A DNA stretch of 64,000 nucleotides from Thiothrix fructosivorans (GCF_017349355.1 NZ_JAFMPM010000006.1:1798001-1862000), one strand, 5' to 3'; positions 43,069 through 53,001 are shown, counted from the first letter of the stretch. Made by a program: numbers and translations. The notes: generated by a model not told the origin, from the sequence alone.

Positions 43069-44130
43069 ATGAGCCAATATTGGAGCAAGCTGGTACACGA
43101 TCTCGACCCGTATACACCCGGTGAACAGCCGAAAGACCAGCGTTATATTAAGCTGAACACCAATGAATGCCCGTATCCGCCATCCCCACAGGCATTGGCA
43201 GCGATTCATGCCGCCGCCGATGAGCGCTTGCGTTTGTATCCCGACCCGAATGCGGATGAGCTGAAAGACGCGATTGCGGCTTATTACGGTGATGATGGCG
43301 TACAGCGAGCCAATGTATTTGTGGGCAACGGTTCGGATGAGGTGTTGGCACATGTTTTCCACGGGCTGCTCAAACACGATGCGCCGATTTTGTACCCAGA
43401 CATTAGCTACAGCTTTTATCCCGTGTATGCGAATTTGTATCAGCTTGAGGCACAGTTGATCCCGCTGCGGGAAGATTTTCGGCTGTGTCTGGGTGATTAC
43501 ACTTGCACTAACGGCGGTATTATTTTCCCCAATCCGAACGCGCCGACCAGCATGGCGGTGGGGCGTGATGTGATTGAGGCGTTGCTGCAAGCGAATCGCG
43601 ACTCCGTGGTGGTAGTGGATGAGGCCTATGTCGATTTCGGTGCAGAAACTGCAATTCCCTTGATAACGCACTACCCGAATTTGTTGGTGGTGCAAACGTT
43701 CTCCAAATCACGCTCGTTGGCGGGTTTGCGCGTCGGTTTTGCAGTGGGGCATCCTGATTTGATTGCTGGGTTGGAGCGGGTGAAAAATTCCTTCAATTCT
43801 TATCCATTGGGGCGCATGGCGATTGCAGGCGCGGCGGCGGCCATGCGTGATCGTGATTATTTTGCGTCGACTTGCCAACAAATCATGACCACCCGTGACA
43901 TGACGGTGCAAAAACTCACTGAGTTGGGTTTTAGCGTATTACCGTCGGCTGCCAATTTTGTGTTTGCCCGCCCACCGGCTGGGAACGCGGAAGCCTTGTA
44001 TCTGGCGTTGAAACAGCGCGGGGTGTTGGTGCGTTATTTCAACAAGCCGCGCATTAACGAATACTTGCGGATCACCATCGGTACGGATGCGGAAATGCAA
44101 ACGTTCCTGCACGTTCTGGCTGAACTATGA
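43069..44130 (+). CDS. hisC: Histidinol-phosphate aminotransferase
   Basis: Pyridoxal-phosphate enzyme of histidine synthesis that converts imidazole-acetol phosphate to histidinol phosphate. The 353-residue protein has [42 protein letters not shown] and the PLP-lysine region [20 protein letters not shown]. It stands apart from other his genes and overlaps the Nif3-like gene by 4 bases. A GGAAG lies upstream of ATG 43069. Confidence 0.95.
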   Translation: MSQYWSKLVHDLDPYTPGEQPKDQRYIKLNTNECPYPPSPQALAAIHAAADERLRLYPDPNADELKDAIAAYYGDDGVQRANVFVGNGSDEVLAHVFHGLLKHDAPILYPDISYSFYPVYANLYQLEAQLIPLREDFRLCLGDYTCTNGGIIFPNPNAPTSMAVGRDVIEALLQANRDSVVVVDEAYVDFGAETAIPLITHYPNLLVVQTFSKSRSLAGLRVGFAVGHPDLIAGLERVKNSFNSYPLGRMAIAGAAAAMRDRDYFASTCQQIMTTRDMTVQKLTELGFSVLPSAANFVFARPPAGNAEALYLALKQRGVLVRYFNKPRINEYLRITIGTDAEMQTFLHVLAEL

Positions 44131-44882
44131 ATCTCTACGCATTGGAAACGTATCTCAACCAATTGCTGAACGTGAGCAAGTTTCGCGATTATGCACCGAA
44201 TGGCATTCAGGTTGAGGGCAGGGCAGAGATTAAGCGCATTGTGACGGGTGTTTCCGCGTCGCAAGCCTTGCTGGATGCGGCGGTAGAGCAGGGCGCAGAT
44301 GCGATATTGGTGCATCACGGGTATTTCTGGAAAGGTGAGTCTCCGGTGATTCGCGGCATGAAAAAGCGGCGGCTCATGACTTTACTCAAACATGATATGA
44401 GTTTGCTGGGGTATCATCTGCCATTGGATGCACACCCTGAATTCGGTAATAATGTACAATTAGCGCAGTTATTGGGAATTCATGTTGACGGTGTGATGGA
44501 TGCGCGTGAATTGCAAGGTGTCGGCAATATCGGCACAGTGGCGCAGCCGTTGTCGCTGGTTGCGTTTGGACAGCAGGTTGCTAGCGCATTGGTGCGTGAG
44601 CCGCTGTTGATTGCGGGGGGTGAACACCCCGTGCAACGGATTGCGTGGTGTACTGGTGGGGCGCAAGGGTATATCCAACAAGCATTTGAGTTGGGTGCAG
44701 ATACGTATTTGAGCGGTGAGATTTCTGAGCATACCGTCCATTTTGCGCGTGAAAACGGTATTCACTATATTGCGGCAGGGCATCACGCCACGGAGCGTTA
44801 CGGTATTCAGGCATTGGGTGAACATCTGGCACAACAGTTTGGCTTGGAACACCTTTTTCTGGATTTGAATAACCCGGCATAA
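44127..44882 (+). CDS. Nif3-like dinuclear metal-centre protein (YbgI family)
   Basis: The 251-residue protein belongs to the Nif3/YbgI (DUF34) family. Visible are [17 protein letters not shown], the metal ligands in [30 protein letters not shown], the mid-region [26 protein letters not shown] and [16 protein letters not shown]. The biochemical role of the family is debated (possible GTP cyclohydrolase I type 2-related or metal chaperone). It overlaps hisC, and the Rieske gene follows. Confidence 0.93.
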   Translation: MNLYALETYLNQLLNVSKFRDYAPNGIQVEGRAEIKRIVTGVSASQALLDAAVEQGADAILVHHGYFWKGESPVIRGMKKRRLMTLLKHDMSLLGYHLPLDAHPEFGNNVQLAQLLGIHVDGVMDARELQGVGNIGTVAQPLSLVAFGQQVASALVREPLLIAGGEHPVQRIAWCTGGAQGYIQQAFELGADTYLSGEISEHTVHFARENGIHYIAAGHHATERYGIQALGEHLAQQFGLEHLFLDLNNPA

Positions 44883-45076
44883 GTCAGGTTATTGTGTGTT
44901 TTCGCTTGATTTTGTGTGGCGTTTGGGACATCCTACCGTGCGTTTTAGCCTGTGCTAATATAGGCTGCTGATTCGGGCAGCCATAGATAAAATTCAACAT
45001 TTTTGCAACCTTTATGTTTTCTATCGTTTGCAGGGATGTATCAGTTATGTTTTGAATGATTGGGAGAGTGCAAGCG

Positions 45077-45679
45077 ATGGTAGATACTGGAGTAGACAAA
45101 AACCGTCGCCGCGTCTTGATTGCAGCTACGTCAGTCGTGGGTGCAGCAGGTGTGGCAGCGATCGCAACGCCGTTCCTTTCCTCATGGTCTCCAAGTGCGC
45201 GGGCGTTAGCCGCAGGCGCACCCGTGGAAGTGCCAGTGGGTAAAGTAGAACCGGGTCAGCAGATTCGTGTTATCTGGCGGGGTAAGCCGGTATGGATTGT
45301 TAACCGTACTGAAGAGATGCTGGCGGGTTTGCCAAGCAATGATGGTAACTTGAAAGATCCAAATTCGGATGACATCAAGCAACAGCCTGAATATGCTAAA
45401 AACCCTGCGCGTACCCGCGAAGGTAAAGAGAAGTATTTGGTTCTGGTCGGCATCTGCACGCATCTCGGTTGCTCACCGACATACCGTCCAGAATTATCCC
45501 CGGCTGATCTGGGTGCTGATTGGAAGGGCGGTTGGTATTGCCCATGCCACGGTTCTAGGTTCGATTTGGCTGGACGTGTGTTCAAAAACGTTCCAGCTGG
45601 AGCTAACTTGCAAGTGCCGCCGTACTATTTCAAAGACGATAACACGGTGTTGATCGGTGAAGATGGAGGTAAAGCATAA
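45077..45679 (+). CDS. petA: Rieske iron-sulfur subunit of the cytochrome bc1 complex
   Basis: First gene of petABC. From ATG 45077 (MVDTGVDKNRRRVLIAATS) about 200 residues. The NRRRVLIA sequence with the following hydrophobic helix is a Tat-type uncleaved anchor. The 2Fe-2S ligands are in CTHLGC and CPCHGSRFD. The subunit takes electrons from ubiquinol at the Qo site and passes them to cytochrome c1. ATG 45056 is an alternative start. Its stop overlaps the petB start (TAATG). Confidence 0.96.
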   Translation: MVDTGVDKNRRRVLIAATSVVGAAGVAAIATPFLSSWSPSARALAAGAPVEVPVGKVEPGQQIRVIWRGKPVWIVNRTEEMLAGLPSNDGNLKDPNSDDIKQQPEYAKNPARTREGKEKYLVLVGICTHLGCSPTYRPELSPADLGADWKGGWYCPCHGSRFDLAGRVFKNVPAGANLQVPPYYFKDDNTVLIGEDGGKA

Positions 45680-47106
45680 TGGCAGAGCGTCCCGCACATA
45701 ATTACACGGGTTTCTTAGGGTGGGTCGAAGACCGCTTCCCGATGATGGAAACCTGGCAAGCGCATTTGGCTGGTTACTATGCGCCTAAAAACTTTAACTT
45801 CTGGTATTTCTTCGGTTCACTGGCGATGCTGGTGCTGGTTATCCAGATTGTGTCTGGCTTGTTCTTAGCCTTCCACTACAAACCGGATACCGCTCTGGCG
45901 TTTGCTTCGGTTGAATACATCATGCGTGACGTGCCGGGTGGTTGGTTTATTCGCTACATGCACTCCACGGGCGCGTCCGCGTTCTTTATCGTGGTTTACT
46001 TGCACATGTTCCGCGCCTTGATCTACGGATCTTACAAAGGTAAGCGCGAACTGATCTGGTTGATCGGTATGGCAATTTATCTGGCACTGATGGCAACGGC
46101 TTTCATGGGCTATTTGCTGCCTTGGGGTCAGATGTCTTATTGGGGTGCACAGGTTATTATCAACTTGTTTAACACCATTCCCGTGATTGGCGAAGGCTTG
46201 TCTACGTGGATTCGGGGTGACTTCGTATTGGGTGATGCAACCCTGAACCGTTTCTTTGCACTGCACTTCTTCCTGCCTTCTTTGGTTCTGCCTGCACTGG
46301 TGTTTGTTCACATCGTGGCACTGCACGCGGTTGGTTCCAATAACCCTGATGGTGTTGAAATCAAGCAAGGCCCTAAAGGCAACCGTTGGAGCGATACTGC
46401 GCCTAGTGATGGTATTCCTTTCCACCCTTACTACTCGGTAAAAGACATTTTGGGTGTTGTGGTGTTCTTGATCGGTTTCTTTGCGATTCTGTTCTTTATG
46501 CCAGAAGGTGGCGGTTACTTTCTTGAGCAGCCTAACTTCGAGCCTGCGAATGCGATGAAAACCCCGCTGCACATTGCGCCAGTTTGGTACTTCACCCCGT
46601 TCTACACCGTACTGCGTGCGATTCCTGACCCGTTCTTAGGAACGTTGGCGATGTTTGGGGCGATTGCCGTGCTGTTCGTGTTGCCGTGGATTGACCGTAA
46701 TCCGATGAAATCTTGGCGCTACCGTAATACCGCTCACAAAATCAACTTGCTGCTGTTTGCTGCGGTGTTTTTTGTGTTGGGCTGGATGGGTGTTGAAGCG
46801 GTTACGCCTGCATTCAAAGAGCTGGGCACGCGTATGACGCAAATTTACTTCATCTTCTTTGTGGTGTTGTGGATTCATAGCACACCGGCGAAAGCTAAGT
46901 ATGTCATGTGGTTCGGTATCCTGCTGGCAGGCGTTGTCGCGTATGACATGATGTTCCGTTATATTCCAGGCGATGCCGAAGCAACAAGTCAGATGTTGAT
47001 TCAGTTTATCTGGCCGGTAGCTTACTTGGCATTGACGCTGTTGTTGCCTGCTTTCAAAGCAAGCTGCAATGCTGAAAAGCCAGTTCCTGATCGCGTGACA
47101 GGTTGA
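45679..47106 (+). CDS. petB: Cytochrome b of the bc1 complex
   Basis: A 475-residue integral membrane protein with eight or more helices, holding two haems b between helices. It carries GWFIRYMHSTGASAFFIVVYLHMFRAL, FMGYLLPWGQMSYWGAQVI, HFFLPSLVLPALVFVHIVALH, the Qo motif as PEGG in FMPEGGGYF (in place of PEWY), and APVWYFTPFYTVLRAIPD. The C-terminal part (to about residue 460) is complete. It transfers electrons across the membrane in the Q cycle. Confidence 0.96.
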   Translation: MAERPAHNYTGFLGWVEDRFPMMETWQAHLAGYYAPKNFNFWYFFGSLAMLVLVIQIVSGLFLAFHYKPDTALAFASVEYIMRDVPGGWFIRYMHSTGASAFFIVVYLHMFRALIYGSYKGKRELIWLIGMAIYLALMATAFMGYLLPWGQMSYWGAQVIINLFNTIPVIGEGLSTWIRGDFVLGDATLNRFFALHFFLPSLVLPALVFVHIVALHAVGSNNPDGVEIKQGPKGNRWSDTAPSDGIPFHPYYSVKDILGVVVFLIGFFAILFFMPEGGGYFLEQPNFEPANAMKTPLHIAPVWYFTPFYTVLRAIPDPFLGTLAMFGAIAVLFVLPWIDRNPMKSWRYRNTAHKINLLLFAAVFFVLGWMGVEAVTPAFKELGTRMTQIYFIFFVVLWIHSTPAKAKYVMWFGILLAGVVAYDMMFRYIPGDAEATSQMLIQFIWPVAYLALTLLLPAFKASCNAEKPVPDRVTG

Positions 47107-47117
47107 GGTGTGACAAC

Positions 47118-47882
47118 ATGAAAAAATTGATCGTAAGTGTAATGTTCGCACTGTCAGCAACGTTGCTGACAACCACCGCGATAGCTAATACAGACACGGT
47201 GGCGTTAGAACATGCAAACGTGGATATTAGCAACAAGGCTAGCCTGCAACGTGGCGTAAAGTATTACGCGAATTACTGCATGGGTTGCCACTCGTTGGCA
47301 TACAGCCGTTACAACCGTATCGCCACGGATTTGGATTTGACGAACGAGCAAGTCGTTAAAAATCTGATCTTCACGCGTAATGCGGATGGCGAGCCGGAAA
47401 ACCCCGGTGCGTTGATGAAGAACGCGATGTCGCCGAAGCATTCTGCGGAATGGTTTGGTGCGCCGCCGCCAGATTTGACCTTGGAAGCGCGTGTACGTAG
47501 CCCGGATTGGATTTACAGCTATTTGAAAGCGTTTTATCTTGATCCAACGCGTCCAATGGGTGTGAACAATACCGTGTTTCCGAATGTTGGTATGCCGCAT
47601 GTACTGTGGGAACTGCAAGGTTTGCAGGAAAAGCATTGCACTAAGGAAGGCGAAGGCGCTCACGCTGTCGAGCATTGCGAAATGAAAGTAGTCAAGCAGG
47701 GTTCAATGACCCCGATGGAATACGATCAGATGGCGCGTGACATCACCAACTTCCTCGCGTATGTGGGTGAACCCGCGCAAAATACCCGTAAAGGTTATGG
47801 TATCGCGGTATTGTTATTCCTCAGTTTGTTCGCGGTTGTCGCGTACTTCTTGAAGAAGGAATACTGGAAGGACGTGCATTAA
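47118..47882 (+). CDS. petC: Cytochrome c1
   Basis: From ATG 47118 (MKKLIVSVMFALSATLLTTTAIA) about 254 residues: a signal peptide, then the haem motif CMGCHSLAYSRYNRI, PPDLTLEARVRSPDWIYSYLKAF, a likely Met ligand in NVGMPHVLWELQG, and one C-terminal anchor helix (IAVLLFLSLFAVVAYFLKKEYW). It receives electrons from the Rieske centre and passes them to soluble cytochrome c. A strong terminator follows. Confidence 0.96.
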   Translation: MKKLIVSVMFALSATLLTTTAIANTDTVALEHANVDISNKASLQRGVKYYANYCMGCHSLAYSRYNRIATDLDLTNEQVVKNLIFTRNADGEPENPGALMKNAMSPKHSAEWFGAPPPDLTLEARVRSPDWIYSYLKAFYLDPTRPMGVNNTVFPNVGMPHVLWELQGLQEKHCTKEGEGAHAVEHCEMKVVKQGSMTPMEYDQMARDITNFLAYVGEPAQNTRKGYGIAVLLFLSLFAVVAYFLKKEYWKDVH

Positions 47883-47906
47883 TCCTTCATCGGTATAACA
47901 CCTTGA

Positions 47907-47940
47907 AGCCACTCTAGTGTACTATAGAGTGGCTTTTTTG
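47907..47940 (+). terminator. Terminator of petABC
   Basis: Perfect 10-bp stem AGCCACTCTA / TAGAGTGGCT, 8-base loop and TTTTT. Confidence 0.9.
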
Positions 47941-47966
47941 TTTTCAGTCCAGGGAGTTCCGCTTAT

Positions 47967-48596
47967 ATGGCTTCGCTTTCCAGCCGAAGATCTGTGATGA
48001 CATTATTTTCCGCCCCCGACTGCGCAGACAGTCATCGGGTGCGTATTGTTCTGGCGGAAAAAGATATTACCGTCGATATTCTCAACATCAACCCCGATAA
48101 CAAGCCCGAAGATCTCGCGGAGTTGAACCCATACAACACCACGCCCACCTTACTTGATCGTGATTTGGTGCTGTATGATGCCCGTATTATCATGGAATAT
48201 TTGGATGAGCGTTTCCCACATCCACCGTTGATGCCGGTTGACCCCGTGACGCGTGCCCACTCACGTTTAGCACTGTTCCGTATCGAAAAAGACTGGTTCT
48301 CACTAGTCAGTGACATTGAACACGGCGATGATGCTAGTGCATCACAAGCCCGTAAAATCCTGCGTGAAAGCGTATTATCAGCGGCAGAAGTCTTCTCAGT
48401 GAAGCCTTACTTCCTAAGTGATGAGTTCTCTTTAGTGGATTGCACCATTGCCCCGATTTTGTGGCGTTTGCCGAAATACGGTATTGATGTGCCCGAAAAG
48501 CAGGGTAAGCCTATCCTGAAATATATGGAACGCGTCTTCTCTCGCGATGCTTTCCAGCAATCGTTGAGCAAGGTTGAAAAGTCGATCCGCCCATGA
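47967..48596 (+). CDS. sspA: Stringent starvation protein A
   Basis: A glutathione-S-transferase-fold regulator that binds RNA polymerase. The 209-residue protein shows the thioredoxin-like N-domain (MTLFSAPDCADSHRVRIVLAEKD, NPYNTTPTLLDRDLVLYDARIIMEYLDERFPHPPLMP) and the GST-like C-domain (LSDEFSLVDCTIAPILWRLPKYGI). The usual partner sspB overlaps its 3' end by 4 bases, and petABC lies upstream, the common gammaproteobacterial order. Confidence 0.95.
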   Translation: MASLSSRRSVMTLFSAPDCADSHRVRIVLAEKDITVDILNINPDNKPEDLAELNPYNTTPTLLDRDLVLYDARIIMEYLDERFPHPPLMPVDPVTRAHSRLALFRIEKDWFSLVSDIEHGDDASASQARKILRESVLSAAEVFSVKPYFLSDEFSLVDCTIAPILWRLPKYGIDVPEKQGKPILKYMERVFSRDAFQQSLSKVEKSIRP

Positions 48597-49114
48597 GTCA
48601 GCCTAATCCTCCTGAATTTATTGCCACGCCGAAACGCCCTTATTTGTTACGGGCGTTTTATGAATGGATCGTGGATAACGGCATGACGCCACACATTATG
48701 GTCGATGCGCGTTCGCCTAAGGTGAAAGTGCCGCGTCAATTCGTCAAAGATGGCAGCATCGTGCTGAATGTGAGCATGACCGCTGCCAATAATTTGCTGA
48801 TGGATAACGATCAGGTCACGTTCAATGCCCGTTTCGGCGGTAAAGCCATGTCAATCTGGTTGCCCATGTGGTCAATCATGGCGATTTATGCGCGTGAAAC
48901 CCAAGACGGCTTGAATTTCCCGCTGGAGGAATACGCCGAAAGCCTAGCGCTAGTCACACCGGAAGCGGCGACCCCACGCCCTTCGTTGGCGAGCGTGTCG
49001 GGTGCAGCGGTGAGTGACAGTGATACCCCTGAGGCAGGCGACGCGGATGATGATGAACCACCGCCGCCAACAAAACCCACCACACGCCCCTCATTCTTGC
49101 GGGTGGTGAAGTAA
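48593..49114 (+). CDS. sspB: ClpXP adaptor SspB
   Basis: Delivers ssrA-tagged proteins to ClpXP. The 173-residue protein has the substrate-binding domain (KRPYLLRAFYEWIVDNGMTPHIMVDA, IVLNVSMTAANNLLMDNDQVTFNARFGGKAMSIWLPM) and an acidic flexible tail ending in RPSFLRVVK, the ClpX-docking module. It works with the tmRNA tag encoded in this window (ANDDSYALAA), which retains the SspB-contacting AND start and the ClpX LAA end. Confidence 0.95.
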   Translation: MSQPNPPEFIATPKRPYLLRAFYEWIVDNGMTPHIMVDARSPKVKVPRQFVKDGSIVLNVSMTAANNLLMDNDQVTFNARFGGKAMSIWLPMWSIMAIYARETQDGLNFPLEEYAESLALVTPEAATPRPSLASVSGAAVSDSDTPEAGDADDDEPPPPTKPTTRPSFLRVVK

Positions 49115-49119
49115 GACCT

Positions 49120-49605
49120 ATGTTGTCTTTGATTGCAGCAATGGCACACCAGCGGGTGATCGGGTGCGAAGGTCACATGCCTTGGCACTTGCCCGCTGAT
49201 CTTGCTTGGTTCAAACACAATACCTTAGGTAAACCCATTATTATGGGTCGCAAAACGTGGGACTCCATTGGACGCGCCTTGCCGGGGCGACGTAATTTAG
49301 TGATTTCTCGCGACACGATATTCCAACCGCTCGGTGCAGAACGCATGGCGTCACCTGAGGCGGCACTCGCAGCGGTGCACGATGCACCCGAAATCATGAT
49401 TGTGGGTGGAGCGCAAATCTACCAACATTGCTTAGCGCGTGCCGACCGTCTGTATTTAACCCTGATTGATGCTGATTTTTCCGGTGATACATTTTTTCCC
49501 GACTATAATCAACATCAATGGCGTGAGTTAGAACGGATTAATCATCCGGCTGACGCCAAAAACCCCTACCCCTATTCCTTTCTGGTTCTTGAACGCGAAT
49601 CTTAA
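49120..49605 (+). CDS. folA: Dihydrofolate reductase
   Basis: Reduces dihydrofolate with NADPH. The 161-residue protein shows MLSLIAAMAHQRVIGCEGHMPWHLPADLAWFK, GKPIIMGRKTWDSIGRALPGRRNLVISRD and VGGAQIYQHCLARADRLYLTLI, all of the chromosomal FolA family. The acidic active-site residue is Asp (PADL). It starts 5 bases after sspB. Confidence 0.96.
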   Translation: MLSLIAAMAHQRVIGCEGHMPWHLPADLAWFKHNTLGKPIIMGRKTWDSIGRALPGRRNLVISRDTIFQPLGAERMASPEAALAAVHDAPEIMIVGGAQIYQHCLARADRLYLTLIDADFSGDTFFPDYNQHQWRELERINHPADAKNPYPYSFLVLERES

Positions 49606-49625
49606 TTCCGAGGAGATTCCTCCCC

Positions 49626-50963
49626 ATGAGTTCACTGCTGATTGTTAACGCAAATCTGGTCAATGAAGGTCAGATAACGGCAGCCGATGTGCTGATCCGT
49701 AACGGGCGTATTGAAACCATTGGTCGCGATTTATCCGCACCGGGTGTCGAAGTGCTGGATGCCGCTGGGCGACATCTGTTGCCCGGTATGATTGATGATC
49801 AAGTGCATTTCCGCGAACCGGGCATGACCCATAAAGCCGATATGGTCACAGAAAGCCGCGCCGCTGTAGCGGGTGGTATCACCAGCTTTATGGATATGCC
49901 GAATACCATTCCGAATGCGTTAAATTCTGCCTTGCTCAATGATAAGAAAGTCTTGGCGGCAGGGCGTTCGATGGGTAATTTTGCGTTTTATTTAGGTGCA
50001 TCCAATGATAATTTGGAAGCGATTAAAGCGCTCAACCCAAAAGATGCGTGCGGCGTAAAAGTGTTCATGGGCGCATCCACCGGCAATATGTTGGTGGATG
50101 ACCCTGAAGTACTGGAGCAAATTTTCCTCCATGCCCCGACCCTACTGGCGGCACATTGCGAAGATACGCCTACCATTATCGAAAACGAGGAAAGTTACCG
50201 TAGTATCTACGGTGACAATATTCCGTTCCACCTGCATCCGGTGATTCGTAGCGAAGCCGCTTGCTACAAATCGTCATCAATGGCGATGGAATTGGCCAAG
50301 CGTTGCGGTACACGTTTGCACATCTTGCACATTTCGACCGCGAAAGAAGCAGAAATGTTCTCCGATCTTGATCTGAAAGATAAGCGTATTACGGCGGAAG
50401 CCTGCGTGCATTTCTTGCATTTTGCCGATGAAGATTATGCGAGCAAAGGGGCGTTGATTAAGTGCAACCCCGCGATTAAAACCGCCGAAGATCGCGCTGG
50501 AATTATCCAAGCCTTGCTGGACGGGCGCTTGGACGTGATCGGTACGGATCATGCGCCGCATACGTGGGAAGAAAAGCAAAACCCCAGCTATTTCAAAGCG
50601 CCCTCCGGCTTGCCCTTAGTGCAACACGCCATGCAAACGGTGTTAGAGCATTACCAAGATGGTATTTTCACGCTGGAATTTATTGTCGAAAAGACCAGTC
50701 ACGCTGTTGCACAAATGTTCAATATCAAAGACCGAGGCTATATCCGTGAAGGTTATTGGGCGGATTTGACCTTGGTAGACTTGGATAAGCCGCACATCGC
50801 GACCCACGCGAACAGCCTGTCGAAATGCGGCTGGACACCGTTTGATGGTTATGAATTCCGCTCCAGCATTGCCGCCACCGTGGTGAATGGGCAACTGGTG
50901 TGGAAGGACGGCAAGCTGTTAGACGTTGCACCGTTGGGCATGGCGCTGGAATTCGACCGTTAA
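49626..50963 (+). CDS. pyrC: Dihydroorotase, class I-like, with altered first metal motif
   Basis: Cyclic amidohydrolase of pyrimidine synthesis, 445 residues. Seen: LLPGMIDDQVHFREPGMTHK, the carboxylated-lysine region CGVKVFMGASTGNML, AHCEDTP, LHILHIST, and DVIGTDHAPHTWEEKQNP with the catalytic Asp. The canonical first motif is DxHxHFREPG; here it is DDQVHFREPG, so one of the two His ligands is Gln, a form I recall in some bacterial dihydroorotases. Activity is likely but should be regarded as inferred. Preceded by AGGAG. Confidence 0.88.
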   Translation: MSSLLIVNANLVNEGQITAADVLIRNGRIETIGRDLSAPGVEVLDAAGRHLLPGMIDDQVHFREPGMTHKADMVTESRAAVAGGITSFMDMPNTIPNALNSALLNDKKVLAAGRSMGNFAFYLGASNDNLEAIKALNPKDACGVKVFMGASTGNMLVDDPEVLEQIFLHAPTLLAAHCEDTPTIIENEESYRSIYGDNIPFHLHPVIRSEAACYKSSSMAMELAKRCGTRLHILHISTAKEAEMFSDLDLKDKRITAEACVHFLHFADEDYASKGALIKCNPAIKTAEDRAGIIQALLDGRLDVIGTDHAPHTWEEKQNPSYFKAPSGLPLVQHAMQTVLEHYQDGIFTLEFIVEKTSHAVAQMFNIKDRGYIREGYWADLTLVDLDKPHIATHANSLSKCGWTPFDGYEFRSSIAATVVNGQLVWKDGKLLDVAPLGMALEFDR

Positions 50964-50973
50964 GGTGCGCGGC

Positions 50974-51858
50974 TTATAGCTCGCGTACCACGCGGAAGCC
51001 AAGGTTCGTATCCATTTCATCCAGATAACGTTTTTTGCGAGCAGCACTCCTTGCGCGTGCTGCGGGGTCAAACCATGACCCACCTTTGGTGACATACCAA
51101 TGTGTGTTTGCAGAAGCAGACGGGCGACCATCGCGATTGGCGTAAAGGTGCGAAGTTGTCCAATGATCTTGCGTAAATTCCCACACATTGCCGTGCATAT
51201 CATGTAACCCCCACGCGTTGGCGGCGTGCAAGCCGACTTCGCTGGCTTTTGGGCTGGGGAAGCAGCGTGGCATGTACCAGCGACGTTTATCCAGCTTTTC
51301 CTTGTACGGAAACAACGGGTTGAAATGCACGTCCTTGCAACTCACATCCTCACCGTGGTGGAAGGGCGTAGTTGTGCCAGCGCGGGCGGCGTATTCCCAT
51401 TCGGCTTCAGTCGGTAGGCGATAGGTTTGCCCTGTTTGCAAACTTAACCATGCCAAATACAGCTTAACGTCGTCGATGCGGATATTGATGGCGGGGTAAC
51501 GCCCTTCGTGCCAAATGAGTTCGGGGCGTAAAAACCATTCCGTATCTTTGCGAAACTGCCGAAATTCTTCGCCCATGATCGGGTAAACGCCCAGCGCGAA
51601 TGGCTGGGTGATCATGGTGAGATGGCGTGGGGCTTCATCGGGTTGATGCCCAATTTCGGTGCGTTCTGATCCCATCTCAAAGCGTCCGGCGGGAATCACC
51701 GCGAGTTGTGGGCCGTTCGTACCGGCTTTCAAGGTATCATGAAAATGCGGAGCAAGCCCGTAATGCTGTGCTGTATTGTGCTGTAATTGACTGATTTGTT
51801 GATGGTCTAGTTCATCGACGAACAACAGGCGTGCTTCCGGTGACGGTGTTTCCAGCAT
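50974..51858 (-). CDS. FGE/SUMF1-domain protein
   Basis: About 294 residues from ATG 51858. The C-terminal two thirds form a formylglycine-generating-enzyme-like domain: VIPAGRFEMGSERTE, YRLPTEAEWEYAARAG, WGLHDMHGNVWEFTQDHW, YVTKGGSWFDPAARARSAARK and LGFRVVREL. Most such bacterial proteins are not sulfatase activators but act as regulators or ligand-binding modules. The paired cysteines of true FGE are not evident. An N-terminal 60 residues precede the domain. It is convergent with pyrC. Confidence 0.85.
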   Translation of the reverse strand: MLETPSPEARLLFVDELDHQQISQLQHNTAQHYGLAPHFHDTLKAGTNGPQLAVIPAGRFEMGSERTEIGHQPDEAPRHLTMITQPFALGVYPIMGEEFRQFRKDTEWFLRPELIWHEGRYPAINIRIDDVKLYLAWLSLQTGQTYRLPTEAEWEYAARAGTTTPFHHGEDVSCKDVHFNPLFPYKEKLDKRRWYMPRCFPSPKASEVGLHAANAWGLHDMHGNVWEFTQDHWTTSHLYANRDGRPSASANTHWYVTKGGSWFDPAARARSAARKKRYLDEMDTNLGFRVVREL

Positions 51859-52000
51859 GGTTATCCTCAATCAGGAACAGTTAATATACTAAAGTTTGGC
51901 ATTATCCTTAAACCTAGTCGAAAGACAACACAGAAAGTCTATTTTTACGCTATATTTAGTACCGAGGGTTAGTACTAGTAGTTAGTAATGGGGTGTGTAA

Positions 52001-52183
52001 ATGAGTAGACGACTTATAGTTCGGGGCAACGATAGGCAACGTAGTTCAGCGCAACAGTTGCTTGATGGGTTAATTATCTACCGTCAAGATTTGGGTGATC
52101 TAGGTAAACAATTAGAACGTATGCTGCGTGAGGGCGGTTTACGGTCAAGTTTAGATCCGGCTTTCTCCATGCGACTGCATTGA
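52001..52183 (+). CDS. Small basic protein, unknown
   Basis: A 60-residue protein (MSRRLIVRGNDRQRSSAQQL, then LDGLIIYRQDLGDLGKQLERMLREG) with an Arg-rich start and a helical middle. No family recognised. It lies alone between the FGE-like gene and the pilus operon, with a terminator-like hairpin 90 bases downstream. The interval 52184-52449 contains this hairpin and a possible TATAAT (52400) for the pilus operon, but no other feature. Confidence 0.45.
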   Translation: MSRRLIVRGNDRQRSSAQQLLDGLIIYRQDLGDLGKQLERMLREGGLRSSLDPAFSMRLH

Positions 52184-52274
52184 AAAATTATCAACAAACT
52201 CATGAACCTTACCGCGCGATACTGCGACTAGCAGGATAACGCATATGCGTCATAGTCATGAGTTGAGAGTTCTA

Positions 52275-52301
52275 GCCCCAGCTACACGCTGGGGTTTTTT
52301 T
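52275..52301 (+). terminator. Rho-independent terminator upstream of the pilus operon
   Basis: Perfect 7-bp stem CCCCAGC / GCTGGGG with loop TACAC and eight T residues. Confidence 0.88.
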
Positions 52302-52449
52302 TGTATCTCAGCAGCACATCTTGCCGAGCCACTCATACCCAAAACATAACAGCTTATCGGTATGATTTGTATTATCTCACCATAAGATGCACTTTTCAGT
52401 ATAATAGCCATAACTATAAGCCCCAATCATAATATTAATAGGTGGCACT

Positions 52450-52992
52450 ATGCCGATACGTTCATCATCCCTCCGTCAACAGGCTGGTTTAAGCCTGATA
52501 GAAGTATTAGTCGCTACCGTCGTATTGTCGACAGGGTTGCTTGGTTTGGCTGGTTTACAGATTGCTGGCATGAAAACCACGCACAATTCTTACCAGATGC
52601 AGCAAGCCACTTGGCTGGTACACGCTTTATTGGAAAATATGCGAGCTAATCGCCCTGCTGCGTTGGCTGAGCAATACAACGTGGCAACGCCCTGTGATAC
52701 GCCGCCTCCTGCGTGCGCCACGGGGACGTGTTCAAGTGAGGATATGGCGAAATATGACCTATTCCGGTTGCGTTGCGGTACAGATGTCAGCATCAGCACG
52801 ACGTTAATTAATGGGGTGCTGGCGGTGAACTGTTTTGATGTCGATCCGCTTGCCGCTCCACCACCGGATTGCAAGCAGGGTGTTACCTTAAATCTGCAAT
52901 GGGATGAGCGTAACGCGACGCAGCAGACCGACTTCGATGGCAATACCGATGGTGTTGAAACCTTCACTATTAATCTCAACGCAATTCTGTAA
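52450..52992 (+). CDS. pilV: Type IV pilus minor pilin PilV
   Basis: A 180-residue prepilin with the class III signal QAGLSLIEVLVATVVLSTGLLGLAGLQ, where the prepilin peptidase cuts after Gly and the Glu at position 5 follows. The next residues (NSYQMQQATWLVHALLENMRAN) match PilV. It helps start pilus assembly together with PilW, PilX and PilY1. First gene of the cluster; TATAAT at 52400-52405 may be its promoter. Confidence 0.92.
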   Translation: MPIRSSSLRQQAGLSLIEVLVATVVLSTGLLGLAGLQIAGMKTTHNSYQMQQATWLVHALLENMRANRPAALAEQYNVATPCDTPPPACATGTCSSEDMAKYDLFRLRCGTDVSISTTLINGVLAVNCFDVDPLAAPPPDCKQGVTLNLQWDERNATQQTDFDGNTDGVETFTINLNAIL

Positions 52993-53001
52993 GGCACTAC
53001 C

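Noticed and set aside
45865-46572. 235-codon minus-strand frame inside petB
   Set aside because: Shadow of cytochrome b; no start signal.
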